DNA of 21,161 nucleotides from JBFGCA01 sp041567315 (GCA_041567315.1 JBFGCA010000084.1:1-21161); one strand, 5' to 3'. Counted from the first letter of the stretch, positions 1 through 8,072 are shown. Numbers and translations: made by a program. The notes: generated from the letters alone by a model not told the origin.

Positions 1-120
1 CCGCTGGGCGGCGTTGCTCCTCGGTCGCATATAGCCTCGATATGCTCGCTCGTCGCGCCTTGCCCAGCGGGCGCTTCGCCGCTCTCGATGTGACAAGGAA
101 CTTACCGCACGGAACACTAG
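1..120. repeat. Hairpin-forming intergenic element, cut by the window edge
   Basis: Seen: a 9-base inverted repeat (1-9, ccgctgggc; 62-70, gcccagcgg) encloses a second one (27-32 gcatat; 40-45 atatgc), giving a long imperfect hairpin over 1-70. The stretch ends at 120 with cactag. Read on the minus strand it therefore begins CTAGTG, as does the element at 15217-15383, and both share a GGCGTTGC...CGCGCCT core. I infer a related MITE- or REP-like element. Its other end lies outside the window. Positions 121-244, up to the end of the propeller gene, hold nothing I recognise. Confidence 0.4.
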
Positions 121-244
121 GGACCCGCCGGATCCGCGGGCGCCCCCGGCTCGACCACCTTGTACCGCCCAGCGAGCGGGCGGCCGCGCATCCTCGCAAG
201 AATCGCTGGAACCGTCGAGAGGACCGGGCCGTCGAACGGCCAGG

Positions 245-1972
245 CTACCCGTCGACCGGCAGCTCGTAGCAGGCGGCTTCGCGGTTGTTGCGGACCAGCA
301 GGCGGCGGCCGGAGAGCGCCGGCGGGTTCCAGGTCTTGCCTTCGAGGGCGGCGAGCCGGGCCAGCTCGCGGTGGCCGCGCGGGCTGGCCTCGACCAGGAC
401 CACGTCGCCGTTCTCGGCCTGGATCAACAGCAGGTCGTCGACCAGCAGGAGCTGGCCGTGGCCGTAGCGCCCGGCCTTCCAGCGGCGCTCGCCGGTCGCC
501 GGGTCGAGCGCCGTCAGTACCCCGTCGTCGAGGCCGTAGACGGTGCCCTCGCGCGTCACCAGCGGCGCGAACTTGGACTTGAGCCGGGGGCTCTCCCAGA
601 CCAGCTCGACCGCGAAGCGGTCGCCGGCCGGCTCGATCCGGAGCAGCCGGCTCCCCACCCCGTAGCCGGCCGAGACCAGCAGGCGGTCGTCGCCCAGCGG
701 CAGAGGCGGGGTGATCTTCTCGCCCCCCGGGTCGGGCCACTGGTGGCTCCACAGCTGCTCGCCGGTGGCCGGGTCGTGACCGGCGACGCTGGTCTGGTTG
801 ACGATCAGGACCTGCACCCGGCCAGCCAGAGTGGCGACCGTCGGCGAGCTGTAGCTGCCCTGGTCGCTGCCGGCCCGCCAGGCGGGCTCGCCGGTCGCCC
901 GGTCGTAGGCCGCCAGCGAGGTGCCGCCGCGGCCGAGCTGGACGATGACCACTCCGCCCACCACCAGGGGCGAAGAGGCCATGCCCCAGGACGGCTGCCG
1001 GGCGCCGTTGTCGCGCAGCACGTCGCGCTGCCAGACCAGCCGCCCGCCGGCCAGCTCGAGACAGCTCAGCAGCCCGGTCGCGCCCAGCGCGAAGACGCGC
1101 CCCTCGGCGACGGTGGGCGTCGCGCGGGGCCCGCGGCCGCCAACCGTGGTGTCGAACGGGGCGCGGTCGGCGTGCGCCCAGATCTCGCGGCCGGTCTCCA
1201 GCTCGTAGCGCGCCACCACCTCGTCCTGGCCCCGCTGCTCCTGGGTGAGCGCGGCGTCGCCGACCACCGCGAACGACGACCAGCCCTCGCCCACCGGCCG
1301 GCGCCACAGCTCGCGCGGCGGGTTCGCCTGCCAGTCGCGGGCGAGCCGCGGCCCCGGCAGCGTGGCGTCGCGATGCGGTCCGTAGAACTGGGGGTAATCG
1401 GTGGGTCCTGGCAAAGGGAGTCCAGGTGCAGAGGGACCAGCAGGGAGCCCAGGTAGAGCCGGCCCGGCTGCTACTGGTGGGCTTGCCACCGGTGGCGGGC
1501 CTCCGGGTGCGGCTGTCGCCTGGGCGACCGCGGGAGCTTCGCCCGCTGGTCCGGGTGGCTCGGGCTCAGTGGGGGGCGCCGGGCTGTCCGGCGTCGCCGG
1601 CAGCTCTTCCGCGGTCACCGGTGCCTGCTCCACCGCCCCGTCTTTCTTGGATCCTTTCTTGAAGCCGACGATCGGCACCAGGTTGCCGTCCACTCCCTGG
1701 ATCTCCAGGAAGGTGAAAGCCAGCCCGACGACGAGCGCCACGACGAGGAAGATCGTCACCCGGATCTTCCGGGCGAGGCGCGAGAGGAAGACCACCCAGA
1801 TCACCAGCAGCAGGGCGCCGAGAAAGAGGACCGGGAAGGTCGGGACCACCCGGTCCTGGGTGCTGGGGGCGGGGCGCAGCCAGATGACCGCGAGCGCCAC
1901 GGCGACCAGGGCGAGGGTGGCGATCGCGGGCCACCAGCGGATCGTGGTGCGGGTCGGGCGGCGGTCAGGCAT
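245..1972 (-). CDS. Membrane-anchored PQQ-like beta-propeller protein
   Basis: A 575-residue protein. Three hydrophobic helices (about 13-33, 46-65 and 71-91) are followed by a long Pro/Ala/Gly-rich linker (about 115-190) and then a PQQ-like propeller of WD40-like blades. The propeller opens with DYPQFYGPHRD, the usual entry of this family, and has repeated A.D..TGE..W blades such as YDRATGEPAWRAG and LDPATGERRWKAG. The family includes BamB-like scaffolds and PQQ dehydrogenases. I see no catalytic residue set, so a binding or scaffold role on the outer face of the inner membrane is more likely than an enzyme. The ATG at 1972 lies 8 bases inside the end of the acyl-CoA dehydrogenase gene, so the two are probably translationally coupled. 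The linker DNA (about 1400-1630) uses more CCA, CCT and GCA codons than its surroundings. The specific ligand is unknown. Confidence 0.85.
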   Translation of the reverse strand: MPDRRPTRTTIRWWPAIATLALVAVALAVIWLRPAPSTQDRVVPTFPVLFLGALLLVIWVVFLSRLARKIRVTIFLVVALVVGLAFTFLEIQGVDGNLVPIVGFKKGSKKDGAVEQAPVTAEELPATPDSPAPPTEPEPPGPAGEAPAVAQATAAPGGPPPVASPPVAAGPALPGLPAGPSAPGLPLPGPTDYPQFYGPHRDATLPGPRLARDWQANPPRELWRRPVGEGWSSFAVVGDAALTQEQRGQDEVVARYELETGREIWAHADRAPFDTTVGGRGPRATPTVAEGRVFALGATGLLSCLELAGGRLVWQRDVLRDNGARQPSWGMASSPLVVGGVVIVQLGRGGTSLAAYDRATGEPAWRAGSDQGSYSSPTVATLAGRVQVLIVNQTSVAGHDPATGEQLWSHQWPDPGGEKITPPLPLGDDRLLVSAGYGVGSRLLRIEPAGDRFAVELVWESPRLKSKFAPLVTREGTVYGLDDGVLTALDPATGERRWKAGRYGHGQLLLVDDLLLIQAENGDVVLVEASPRGHRELARLAALEGKTWNPPALSGRRLLVRNNREAACYELPVDG

Positions 1973-3164
1973 TCTCGCGGTAGGGGCGGAGCAGGCGGCG
2001 GGCCAGCGCCAGCTTGTGGACCTCGTCGGGGCCGTCGTAGATGCGCGCGGCGCGCTCGTGGCGGTAGTAGAAGGCCAGAATCGTGTCGTCGGTCATGCCG
2101 AGGCCGCCGTGGACCTGGAGCGCCCGGTCGACGACCTCGAGCATCGCCTCGGCGACCAGGAACTTGATCATCGACACCGCCTCGCGGGCGGCCGCGAAGC
2201 CCTCCTGCTCGATCCGCCAGGCAGTCTCCAAAGTGAGGGCGCGGGCGGCCGCCACGCGGGCCGCGCACTCGGCGATCCAGGCCTGGACGATCTCGCGGTC
2301 GGCCAGGGTCTGGCCGGGGGCGATCGGCCGCGAGGCGGCCCGCGAGCACATCAGCTCGAAGGCCCGGCGGCAGATCCCCAGCCAGCGCATGCAGTGGTGG
2401 ATGCGGCCCGGCCCCAGCCGCTCCTGGGCGATCTGGAACCCGGCCCCCTCGGGTCCCAGGCGGTTGGCGGCCGGCACCCGGCAGCCGCGATAGCGGATCT
2501 CGGCGTGGCTGAACAGGTCGTCGCCGACCTCGCCCATCACCGCCAGGTTGCGCACCAGCTCGAGCCCCGGCGTGTCGGTCGGCACCAGGAACATGGAGGC
2601 CCGCTGGTGGGGAGGCGCCGCGGGGTCGGTGATCGCCATCACCACCGCCACGGCGGCGCCCTCGGCCGCCGTCGTGTACCACTTGCAACCGTCGATCACG
2701 TAGTCGTCGCCGTCGCGCACCGCGGTGGTCTCGAGCATCACCGGGTTGGAGCCCGGCATCCCCGGCTCGCTCATCGAGAAGCAGGTCCGGAGCTTGCCGG
2801 CGACCAGCGGCGCGAGCCACCGGCGCTTCTGCTCCTCGCTGCCGCGGCGGTGCAGCACCTCGGCGGTGCCGGCGTCGGGAGCGTGGCAGCCGAAGACGTA
2901 GTGGCCGAGCGGCGAGCGCCCCAGCGCCTCGGACACCAGCCCGAACTCGACCAGCCCCAGCCCCATGCCGCCGTACTCGCGCGGATGGCAGGGCGCCCAC
3001 AGCCCCATCTCGCGGACCCTCTCCCGCAGCTCCTCGAGCCGCGGCAGCAGCTCGCGAAACGGCCCCCCAAGCAGCGCCGGCTCGAGCGGCACCAGCTCCT
3101 CGTCGACGAACGCGTCGATCCGCTCCAGCCGCGCCCGCGTTTCCTCCGAGACCGAGAAGTCCAT
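1965..3164 (-). CDS. Acyl-CoA dehydrogenase, ACAD10/11-like
   Basis: A 399-residue FAD flavoprotein of normal family length. It has the N-terminal helical domain (1-120), the flavin-binding segment TCFSMSEPGMPGSNP in the middle beta domain, and a C-terminal helical domain with ALQVHGGLGMTDD. Near the C-terminus it carries YDGPDEVH (376-383), where classical short- and medium-chain enzymes have YEGTS. To my knowledge the DGPDEVH form is typical of the ACAD10/ACAD11 group. That group acts with an APH-fold kinase on 4-hydroxyacyl-CoAs, as in mammalian ACAD10/11 and the Pseudomonas Lva pathway. Such a kinase is the divergent neighbour at 3456. Inferred role: fatty or hydroxy-acid catabolism in the cytoplasm. 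The ATG at 3164 has no clear Shine-Dalgarno. Family assignment is firm; substrate is uncertain. Confidence 0.92.
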   Translation of the reverse strand: MDFSVSEETRARLERIDAFVDEELVPLEPALLGGPFRELLPRLEELRERVREMGLWAPCHPREYGGMGLGLVEFGLVSEALGRSPLGHYVFGCHAPDAGTAEVLHRRGSEEQKRRWLAPLVAGKLRTCFSMSEPGMPGSNPVMLETTAVRDGDDYVIDGCKWYTTAAEGAAVAVVMAITDPAAPPHQRASMFLVPTDTPGLELVRNLAVMGEVGDDLFSHAEIRYRGCRVPAANRLGPEGAGFQIAQERLGPGRIHHCMRWLGICRRAFELMCSRAASRPIAPGQTLADREIVQAWIAECAARVAAARALTLETAWRIEQEGFAAAREAVSMIKFLVAEAMLEVVDRALQVHGGLGMTDDTILAFYYRHERAARIYDGPDEVHKLALARRLLRPYRENA

Positions 3165-3170
3165 CCCGCT

Positions 3171-3176
3171 AGCTTA
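3171..3176 (-). promoter_or_regulatory. Possible -10 hexamer for the acyl-CoA dehydrogenase gene
   Basis: On the minus strand the hexamer TAAGCT ends 6 bases before the ATG at 3164, and there is no Shine-Dalgarno between them. This fits a leaderless transcript. No convincing -35 box was found. Confidence 0.25.
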
Positions 3177-3293
3177 CGTCAGGGCCTCACCGTGAGAATC
3201 CTCGACCGTCGCCGATGCGCGTCGCAGTCCGGCGACTGCCAGGATGTGTATCCTGCCTTCTTGTTCTTGGAGCCCCGACCGTCGCGGGACCGC

Positions 3294-3432
3294 GTCGGAG
3301 TCTGACATCCGGCGAAGTAGGGCGGCAGCGGCGGAGGGCTTCCGCGGCGCGGAGCCGCGCCCGGCGCGGCGAGCACCGCGGGATACCGCCGCGTCAGCCG
3401 GGCCCCTGTTTCGCCGGATGTCAGACTCCGAC
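3294..3432. repeat. 139-bp inverted-repeat element with 23-bp perfect arms
   Basis: Seen: positions 3294-3316 are the exact reverse complement of 3410-3432 (left arm begins gtcggagtctgacatccgg). Pairing extends six more bases inward with two mismatches. The interior is extremely GC-rich and holds its own palindrome (ggcgcgg-ag-ccgcgcc). No ORF of note lies inside. The arm core TGTCAGACTCC resembles the TGTCAGACCCC-type ends I associate with REP elements mobilised by RAYT (IS200-like) transposases; this is recall, not a search. It sits in the spacer between two divergent genes and ends 23 bases before the kinase ATG. A separate small hairpin lies at 3240-3255 (caggat-gtgt-atcctg). Confidence 0.75.
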
Positions 3433-3455
3433 CCCGCGGACCGCTCGCGTTGCCA

Positions 3456-4544
3456 ATGCCCCACGACTGGATCGACCGCCCCGCCCCCGTGCGCCGCGGC
3501 GAGGAGCTCGACGCTGCCCGTCTCGCGTCCTACCTCGGCACCGTCCTCCCCGGCCTCGCCACCCCGCTCGAGATCGAGCAGTTCCCCGCCGGCTTCTCCA
3601 ATCTCACCTACCTGCTGCGCTCGGGCGACCGCGAGCTGGTGCTCCGCCGCCCGCCCTACGGCACCCAGGTGGCGACCGCCCACGACATGGGCCGCGAGCA
3701 CCGCATCCTGTCGGGGCTGGTCGAGGTCTACCCCAAGGTGCCGCGCCCGCTCCACTACTGCTCCGACCCCGAGGTCCTCGGTGCCCCGTTCTACGTCATG
3801 GAGCGGGTCCGCGGCGTCATCCTCCGCCCGCGGCCGACCGACGACCGGCGGCCGGCCCCCGAGCGGATGGCGGCAGTGGCCGGCGCCCTGGTCGACACCC
3901 TGGCCGGGCTGCACGCCGTCGACTACCGGGCGGCCGGGCTGGAAGACCTGGGTCGCCCCGAGGGCTACGTCCGGCGCCAGATCGAGGGCTGGGCCCAGCG
4001 CTACCGGGCCGCCCGCACCGACGAGCTGGCCGAGATGGAGCGGGTCGCCGCCTGGCTGGCCGAGCGGGCGCCGGCCGAGAGCGGCGCGGCGCTGATCCAC
4101 AACGACTTCAAATACGACAACCTGGTCCTCGATCCCGACGACTGGTCGCGGGTGGTGGCGGTGCTCGACTGGGAGATGGCGACGGTCGGCGACCCGCTGA
4201 TGGACCTCGGCACCACCCTCGGCTACTGGGTCGAGGCCACCGACCCGCCGGCGCTCCGCGAGCTGGCGCTCAGCCCCACCACCCTGCCCGGCAACCCGGG
4301 CCGTGCCGAGCTGGTCGAGCTCTACGCCCGCCGCAGCGGCCGCCAGCCTGGCGACGTGGTCTTCTACTACGCCTACGGCCTGTTCAAGATCGCCGTCATC
4401 GTCCAGCAGATCTACGCCCGCTACAAAGCCGGCCACACCCGCGACCCCCGCTTCGCCGGCCTCATCGAAGGCGTCCGCACCTGCGCCCGGACCGCCGACC
4501 AGGCGATCCGCAGACGCCGCCTCGACCGCCTGTTCGAGGTCTAG
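3456..4544 (+). CDS. APH-fold phosphotransferase (ACAD10/11 N-domain / LvaA-like kinase)
   Basis: A 362-residue kinase-fold protein of the aminoglycoside phosphotransferase family. The N-lobe has LTYLLRSGDRELVLRRPP, with the expected nucleotide-binding strand pair. The catalytic loop is HNDFKYDN (H215 to N222) and the metal-binding motif is LDWEMATVGDPLMDLG (D238). These are family hallmarks. The divergent acyl-CoA dehydrogenase suggests the substrate is a 4-hydroxyacyl-CoA, which such kinases phosphorylate before elimination to an enoyl-CoA. Antibiotic phosphorylation is unlikely because the sequence is of the ACAD10-like 'phosphotransferase family' type. ATG 3456 is preferred over an in-frame TTG at 3450; neither has a strong Shine-Dalgarno. 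Inverted-repeat elements lie 23 bases upstream of the start and 4 bases downstream of the stop. Confidence 0.9.
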   Translation: MPHDWIDRPAPVRRGEELDAARLASYLGTVLPGLATPLEIEQFPAGFSNLTYLLRSGDRELVLRRPPYGTQVATAHDMGREHRILSGLVEVYPKVPRPLHYCSDPEVLGAPFYVMERVRGVILRPRPTDDRRPAPERMAAVAGALVDTLAGLHAVDYRAAGLEDLGRPEGYVRRQIEGWAQRYRAARTDELAEMERVAAWLAERAPAESGAALIHNDFKYDNLVLDPDDWSRVVAVLDWEMATVGDPLMDLGTTLGYWVEATDPPALRELALSPTTLPGNPGRAELVELYARRSGRQPGDVVFYYAYGLFKIAVIVQQIYARYKAGHTRDPRFAGLIEGVRTCARTADQAIRRRRLDRLFEV

Positions 4545-4548
4545 GGCG

Positions 4549-4697
4549 CTACCGATTCGGGTGTTACAGGCGACCAGGAGCGGTGGCGAGCCCGCTCCGG
4601 TGGCGGCGCCCGCACGGTCTTCTCAGAGGCTGGGTAGGAAAGAGACGTTCCGGGTGCCGCGAGTGGTGGCAGCGAGGTCGGCGATGTAACGACCCGG
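4549..4697. repeat. Degenerate copy of the CTACCGATTCG...TTACAGGC element
   Basis: Seen: positions 4549-4577 match the right arm of the element at 15355-15383 in 26 of 29 bases (shared ctaccgattcg, gtgttacaggc). A weaker partner in inverted orientation may lie at 4676-4697 (ggtcggcgatgtaacgac). That would make an element of about 149 bp, similar in size to the other two. The left arm is clear; the right boundary is a guess. It starts 4 bases after the kinase stop codon and could act as its transcript end. Confidence 0.5.
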
Positions 4698-4922
4698 CGC
4701 TGCGAGTCGCCAACAACACCATGGACCACGCCGGATGAAGCGAGCCGGGCTGCGTATGGGCCGGTCCGCGCAACCACGTGCCGGCCGGGCTCTGGTAGGG
4801 TGCGGCGCAAGACGTTGCATGTAAGCAGGTGGGAGCTGCCCGGTTGGCCGGGTGACGCGCGGTGGGCCTCCCGGCTTCCCAGCGGGGAGGGTGACACCGC
4901 GGGCGGTGGGATCGGAAGAGCG
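4698..4922. other. Intergenic stretch without a recognised gene
   Basis: Together with the element before it, 378 bases between the kinase and the next gene carry no convincing ORF. The DNA is rich in short GC hairpins. I compared it by eye with RNase P RNA, group II intron domain V and tRNA features and found no match. A ggaagag just before 4923 serves the next gene. A structured leader RNA cannot be excluded. Confidence 0.3.
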
Positions 4923-6761
4923 ATGCGCGAAGACCGGGGAGCGACAGCCGAGATCATCGAGCCCGTGGTCTCCCGCGGGCGGGCCGGCCCCGCCGAGAGA
5001 TCCGCTCCGCGGACAGGCTCTACCCGGAATTCTGGTTCGCAGGCGGTTGCAGCGCCACCGGCCGCCCGGCTCGTCGACGATGTCTATCGCGGCCGCCGCT
5101 ACCGGGTCTTCGAGCACCCGGCGGTCGAGCGCGGCGGGTTCGCCCCCGGCACGCTGGGCGGCCCCCGCGAGGTGGTGATCGCCTTCGACAGCCGCGCCCA
5201 CGCCTGGCTGGTGGCCGGCGACGTCGAGTGCCACGGACGGGTGGTCTATCTGCCGGTGGCGATCCAGGCGCGGAAGGCCAACGGGCTGCGCGCCGACTAC
5301 GCGTTCCGGCTGCGCGGGCTGGGGGAGGGCGCCGCCTTGGCCATCGAGGAGCAGATCCGGCGGCTGGCGGGGGCGCGGACGATGTCGTGCAGCAACGCGC
5401 TGCTGTGGGTGCTCTACCGGGCGGCGGGTCTGAGGCCGTGGACGCCGCGGGGCTGGATGCTGCTGCCGCACGCGGTGGTCCGGGGGCTGCTCGAGGAGGG
5501 GCTGGCGGCGCCGGACGGGTCGCGGGTGGTCTGCGAGATCCACCGCAGCGTCTCCTACCCGCTCGAGACCTTCTTCCGGCGGATGCGGCTGCTGCAGTCC
5601 ATGTTCGTGGCGCTGGCGCCGGTCTTCGGACCGGGGCTCGCCTGGGTGGCGCTGGCGCGGCGGCGGCTGGTGCGGCTGCGGGCGGCGGAGCTCGAGGGGA
5701 CCGCGGGCGGAACGCCGGGCGCGGAGGCGGAGGCCCGCCTGCCCTCGGATCGTCGCGCCCTCGCCCCGGTTGCCCTGCGGCGGCGCCTCGCCTACCTCCC
5801 CAAGCTGGCCTGGAACTGGTTCTACTCGACGCTCCACAACGCCTACGGCTCCTACCAGGTGGTGCGCAACATGATGGTGCTCGAGCACGGGCTGCTCGAG
5901 CCCGACCATCCGTTCGTGACCGGCGTCTCGCCCCACACCGGGCGCGAGCCGTGGCTCGACAACGTGGTCTTCCGCTCGCCGCGGGCCGAGCGCTTCGCGG
6001 GCGGCGACCCGGGCAGCGACGACGAGATCGTCATGCGCATCGGGCGCTTCATGACCGGCATGGTCAAGAAGTCGACCGGCCCGATGGAGGTGCCGCACGG
6101 GCCCAGGCGCCGGCTCGCCCACGCCGTCAACTACCTCCACGGCCCGGTCCACTTCACCAGCTCCTTCCTGCTGTTCAACGACTTCCGCGACGCCGTGTTC
6201 TTCTTCAGCGACCCGCGGTTCGAGGCCGAGATCCGGCGCTTCTCGAAACGCGAGCGCCGCGAGCTGACCCTGATCTTCCGCGAGCGCGAGTACGACCTCG
6301 AGGAGTACTCGCACCTCATCGGCTTCCTGCGCTCGGTCTTCCCCTGGTACGCCAACCCCAACGGCCCCAAGAAGCGGGTGCTCTACGGCACCCCGTCGCC
6401 CTTCCCGGTGGTCAACCTCGTCAACGGCTCCTGGACCGGCGACATGAAGCGCTTCCGCCGCGGCGAGATCGAGCCCCTGCTGCGGCCCTCGATCGCCCCC
6501 GGCCTCTACTTCCAGGGCGCCTACCGCGGCACCCGCCGCGACTACGCGCTGGCCGACCGGCTGCTGGCCTTCTTCAACTACCTGGTGATCTGGACCCGCG
6601 GCTTCCAGGGCAGCCTGGTCTTCCACCTGCGCAAGCGGATCGAGCCGCGCCAGCACCGCGAGTACCTGGAGGCGCGCCGGCGCGGCGAGCGGCCGCCGAT
6701 GGTGGCGCCGGTCGGCAACCCCTTCCGCCCGCGCGACCGCGGCGCGGAGAGCCCGCGCTGA
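4923..6761 (+). CDS. Unrecognised 612-residue protein
   Basis: I do not recognise this family. ATG 4923 is chosen because ggaagag lies 3-9 bases upstream; the frame is open back to 4800 through low-complexity DNA. The first 50 residues look disordered. A compact alpha/beta region follows (about 55-190) with H93 (RAHAWLV), H104 (ECHGRVV) and C156 in TMSCSNALLWVLYRAAG. That order, His then a Cys at a helix start, faintly recalls permuted papain-like NlpC/P60 (YiiX) folds; this is a weak guess. A hydrophobic helix lies near 220-245. The C-terminal half is rich in aromatic residues (for example FTSSFLLFNDFRDAVFFF) and looks like a conserved soluble domain. Codon use is like that of its neighbours, so it is a real gene. 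It is followed by a membrane protein and a FAD oxidoreductase on the same strand after a 162-base gap. Confidence 0.85.
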   Translation: MREDRGATAEIIEPVVSRGRAGPAERSAPRTGSTRNSGSQAVAAPPAARLVDDVYRGRRYRVFEHPAVERGGFAPGTLGGPREVVIAFDSRAHAWLVAGDVECHGRVVYLPVAIQARKANGLRADYAFRLRGLGEGAALAIEEQIRRLAGARTMSCSNALLWVLYRAAGLRPWTPRGWMLLPHAVVRGLLEEGLAAPDGSRVVCEIHRSVSYPLETFFRRMRLLQSMFVALAPVFGPGLAWVALARRRLVRLRAAELEGTAGGTPGAEAEARLPSDRRALAPVALRRRLAYLPKLAWNWFYSTLHNAYGSYQVVRNMMVLEHGLLEPDHPFVTGVSPHTGREPWLDNVVFRSPRAERFAGGDPGSDDEIVMRIGRFMTGMVKKSTGPMEVPHGPRRRLAHAVNYLHGPVHFTSSFLLFNDFRDAVFFFSDPRFEAEIRRFSKRERRELTLIFREREYDLEEYSHLIGFLRSVFPWYANPNGPKKRVLYGTPSPFPVVNLVNGSWTGDMKRFRRGEIEPLLRPSIAPGLYFQGAYRGTRRDYALADRLLAFFNYLVIWTRGFQGSLVFHLRKRIEPRQHREYLEARRRGERPPMVAPVGNPFRPRDRGAESPR

Positions 6762-6923
6762 GCGCCGGGCGGCGGGCCGCCAGCGCTGGGCCGGACGGGT
6801 CCCTTGTCTGCCGGCGCCGGACGAGCTTCCAGGTAGAGCACGCTGGCCGCGGCGAGCCGGGAGACTTCGGGCCTTTGCGCCCCGCCGACGTAGGACGCCG
6901 GTGAGAAGTTCGGGCTGGTACGC

Positions 6924-8072
6924 ATGGCTCTGAGTCAGGGGGCGCAGGACGTGCTACGCGGGACTGAGCTGCCGCCCGTGCGCCGTTCGCCGCTGCTGGT
7001 GGCGCTGCGCCTTCTGCTGGCGGTGGCTTTGCTCGCGGCGGTGGTCTGGTTCGTTTACCGGCGGCGCGCCGACCTGGCGGTGCTGGGCGACCTGTCGCCC
7101 GGGTGGCTGGTGGCGTTGTTCGCGGTGAGCGTCGTCAATCAGGCGGTGATCGGCTACGCCCACCGGGAAGTGATGCGGGCCTTCGACATCGACCTCTCGT
7201 TCCGCGAGTGGCTGGGCCTGGCCCTGGTGACCGCCTTCGGCAGTCTCTTTCTCCCGCTGCGCGGCGGGCTGGCCTTCCGCGCCCTGTACCTGCAGCGCAC
7301 TCGTGGTTTTCCCTACTCGAGCTTCGGGGCGCTCGCCCTCTTCCTGGTGCCGGTCGCGCTACTGGTACTCGGGGTGCTGGGCCTGCTGGTGGCGGTGACG
7401 CTGGGCGGGCCGCCGGCGGCGCTGGCGGGCTCGCTCGAAGCAGCTCGGCGGCCGCCCGGCGGCTGGGCGCCGCTAGCCGCCGGCTTCGCGGTGCTGGGCG
7501 CGATCGGCGCAGCCGGGGTGTGGGCGCCCGGGCCAGTGCTGGGTTGGATTGCGAGACGTCGCCGTCCTCTCCCAACGCCGCCGGACGGGCGCGGCGACGT
7601 CGGCGAGACCGCGGCGCCTCCGGTTCGACGCTCGGGATCGACGGCGCTCCCTGCCGGCGCCACGCCGGCATCCGGCGGCGACGCGGACTGGTCGGCAATC
7701 TGGCGCCGCCTCGCCTCGCCCCGCTACCTGATCCCCGTGGCGGTCTGCTACGCGGGCGTCTGTCTGCTCTTCGGGGCGCGGCTCTACGCTGCCTTCCGCG
7801 GTCTGGGGATGGCGGTCGAGCCGGTCGACTGCCTGCAGGCCGGCCTGGTGCTGCTGGCAGTCACCAGCGCCAACCTGACGCCTGCCAACCTGGGCGTGCG
7901 CGAGGCGGGGATCGGCGTGGTGATGTCGCTGCTCGGCTATCCCACCGCCGCGGTGCTGCTCGGCGGGCTGGCCGACCGGGCGGCGCAGCTCGCCGTGCTG
8001 GTGCCCCTGGGCCTGCTTGCCGCGGCCGTGCTGTCGCGCGACATGTCGCGATACAAGAGCAGTGCGCCATGA
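6924..8072 (+). CDS. LPG-synthase-type (UPF0104/MprF membrane domain) integral membrane protein
   Basis: A 382-residue protein with about eight hydrophobic helices. It matches the lysylphosphatidylglycerol synthetase transmembrane domain family (flippase domain of MprF, AglD-like). The motif LPLRGGLAFRALYLQ after helix 3 and the late TPANLGVREAGIGV are characteristic. It lacks the soluble aminoacyltransferase domain of MprF, so it is not itself a lysyl-PG synthase; stand-alone members are thought to flip or bind lipid-linked substrates. Residues about 211-255 form an Arg/Pro/Gly-rich hydrophilic insertion between two helices, longer than I expect for the family. The stop overlaps the next start as ATGA, so the flavoprotein is translationally coupled. 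ATG 6924 has only a weak purine-rich leader. Confidence 0.85.
   Translation: MALSQGAQDVLRGTELPPVRRSPLLVALRLLLAVALLAAVVWFVYRRRADLAVLGDLSPGWLVALFAVSVVNQAVIGYAHREVMRAFDIDLSFREWLGLALVTAFGSLFLPLRGGLAFRALYLQRTRGFPYSSFGALALFLVPVALLVLGVLGLLVAVTLGGPPAALAGSLEAARRPPGGWAPLAAGFAVLGAIGAAGVWAPGPVLGWIARRRRPLPTPPDGRGDVGETAAPPVRRSGSTALPAGATPASGGDADWSAIWRRLASPRYLIPVAVCYAGVCLLFGARLYAAFRGLGMAVEPVDCLQAGLVLLAVTSANLTPANLGVREAGIGVVMSLLGYPTAAVLLGGLADRAAQLAVLVPLGLLAAAVLSRDMSRYKSSAP

Noticed and set aside
117..244. GRPLAGRYKVVE on the minus strand, like a protein-kinase start
   Set aside because: The frame stops after about 12 more residues and no kinase motifs follow.
1401..3305. 634-residue plus-strand ORF with a collagen-like Gly/Pro N-terminus
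   Set aside because: It runs antisense through the propeller and acyl-CoA dehydrogenase genes; the collagen-like look is the shadow of the Pro-rich linker.
3456..4544. Aminoglycoside-resistance gene
   Set aside because: It has the APH fold, but the sequence type and the acyl-CoA dehydrogenase neighbour fit the ACAD10/LvaA-like metabolic kinases.
4740..4860. Possible group II intron, RNase P RNA or other structured RNA
   Set aside because: Hairpins are present but the conserved domain V, RNase P or tRNA signatures were not found.
4623..6656. 677-residue minus-strand ORF
   Set aside because: Antisense to the unknown 612-residue gene. Its His/Arg/Glu/Gly-rich composition is typical of a GC-rich shadow frame.
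6762..6923. Possible riboswitch (GEMM-like) before the membrane protein gene
   Set aside because: Short hairpins only; the conserved GEMM core does not line up.
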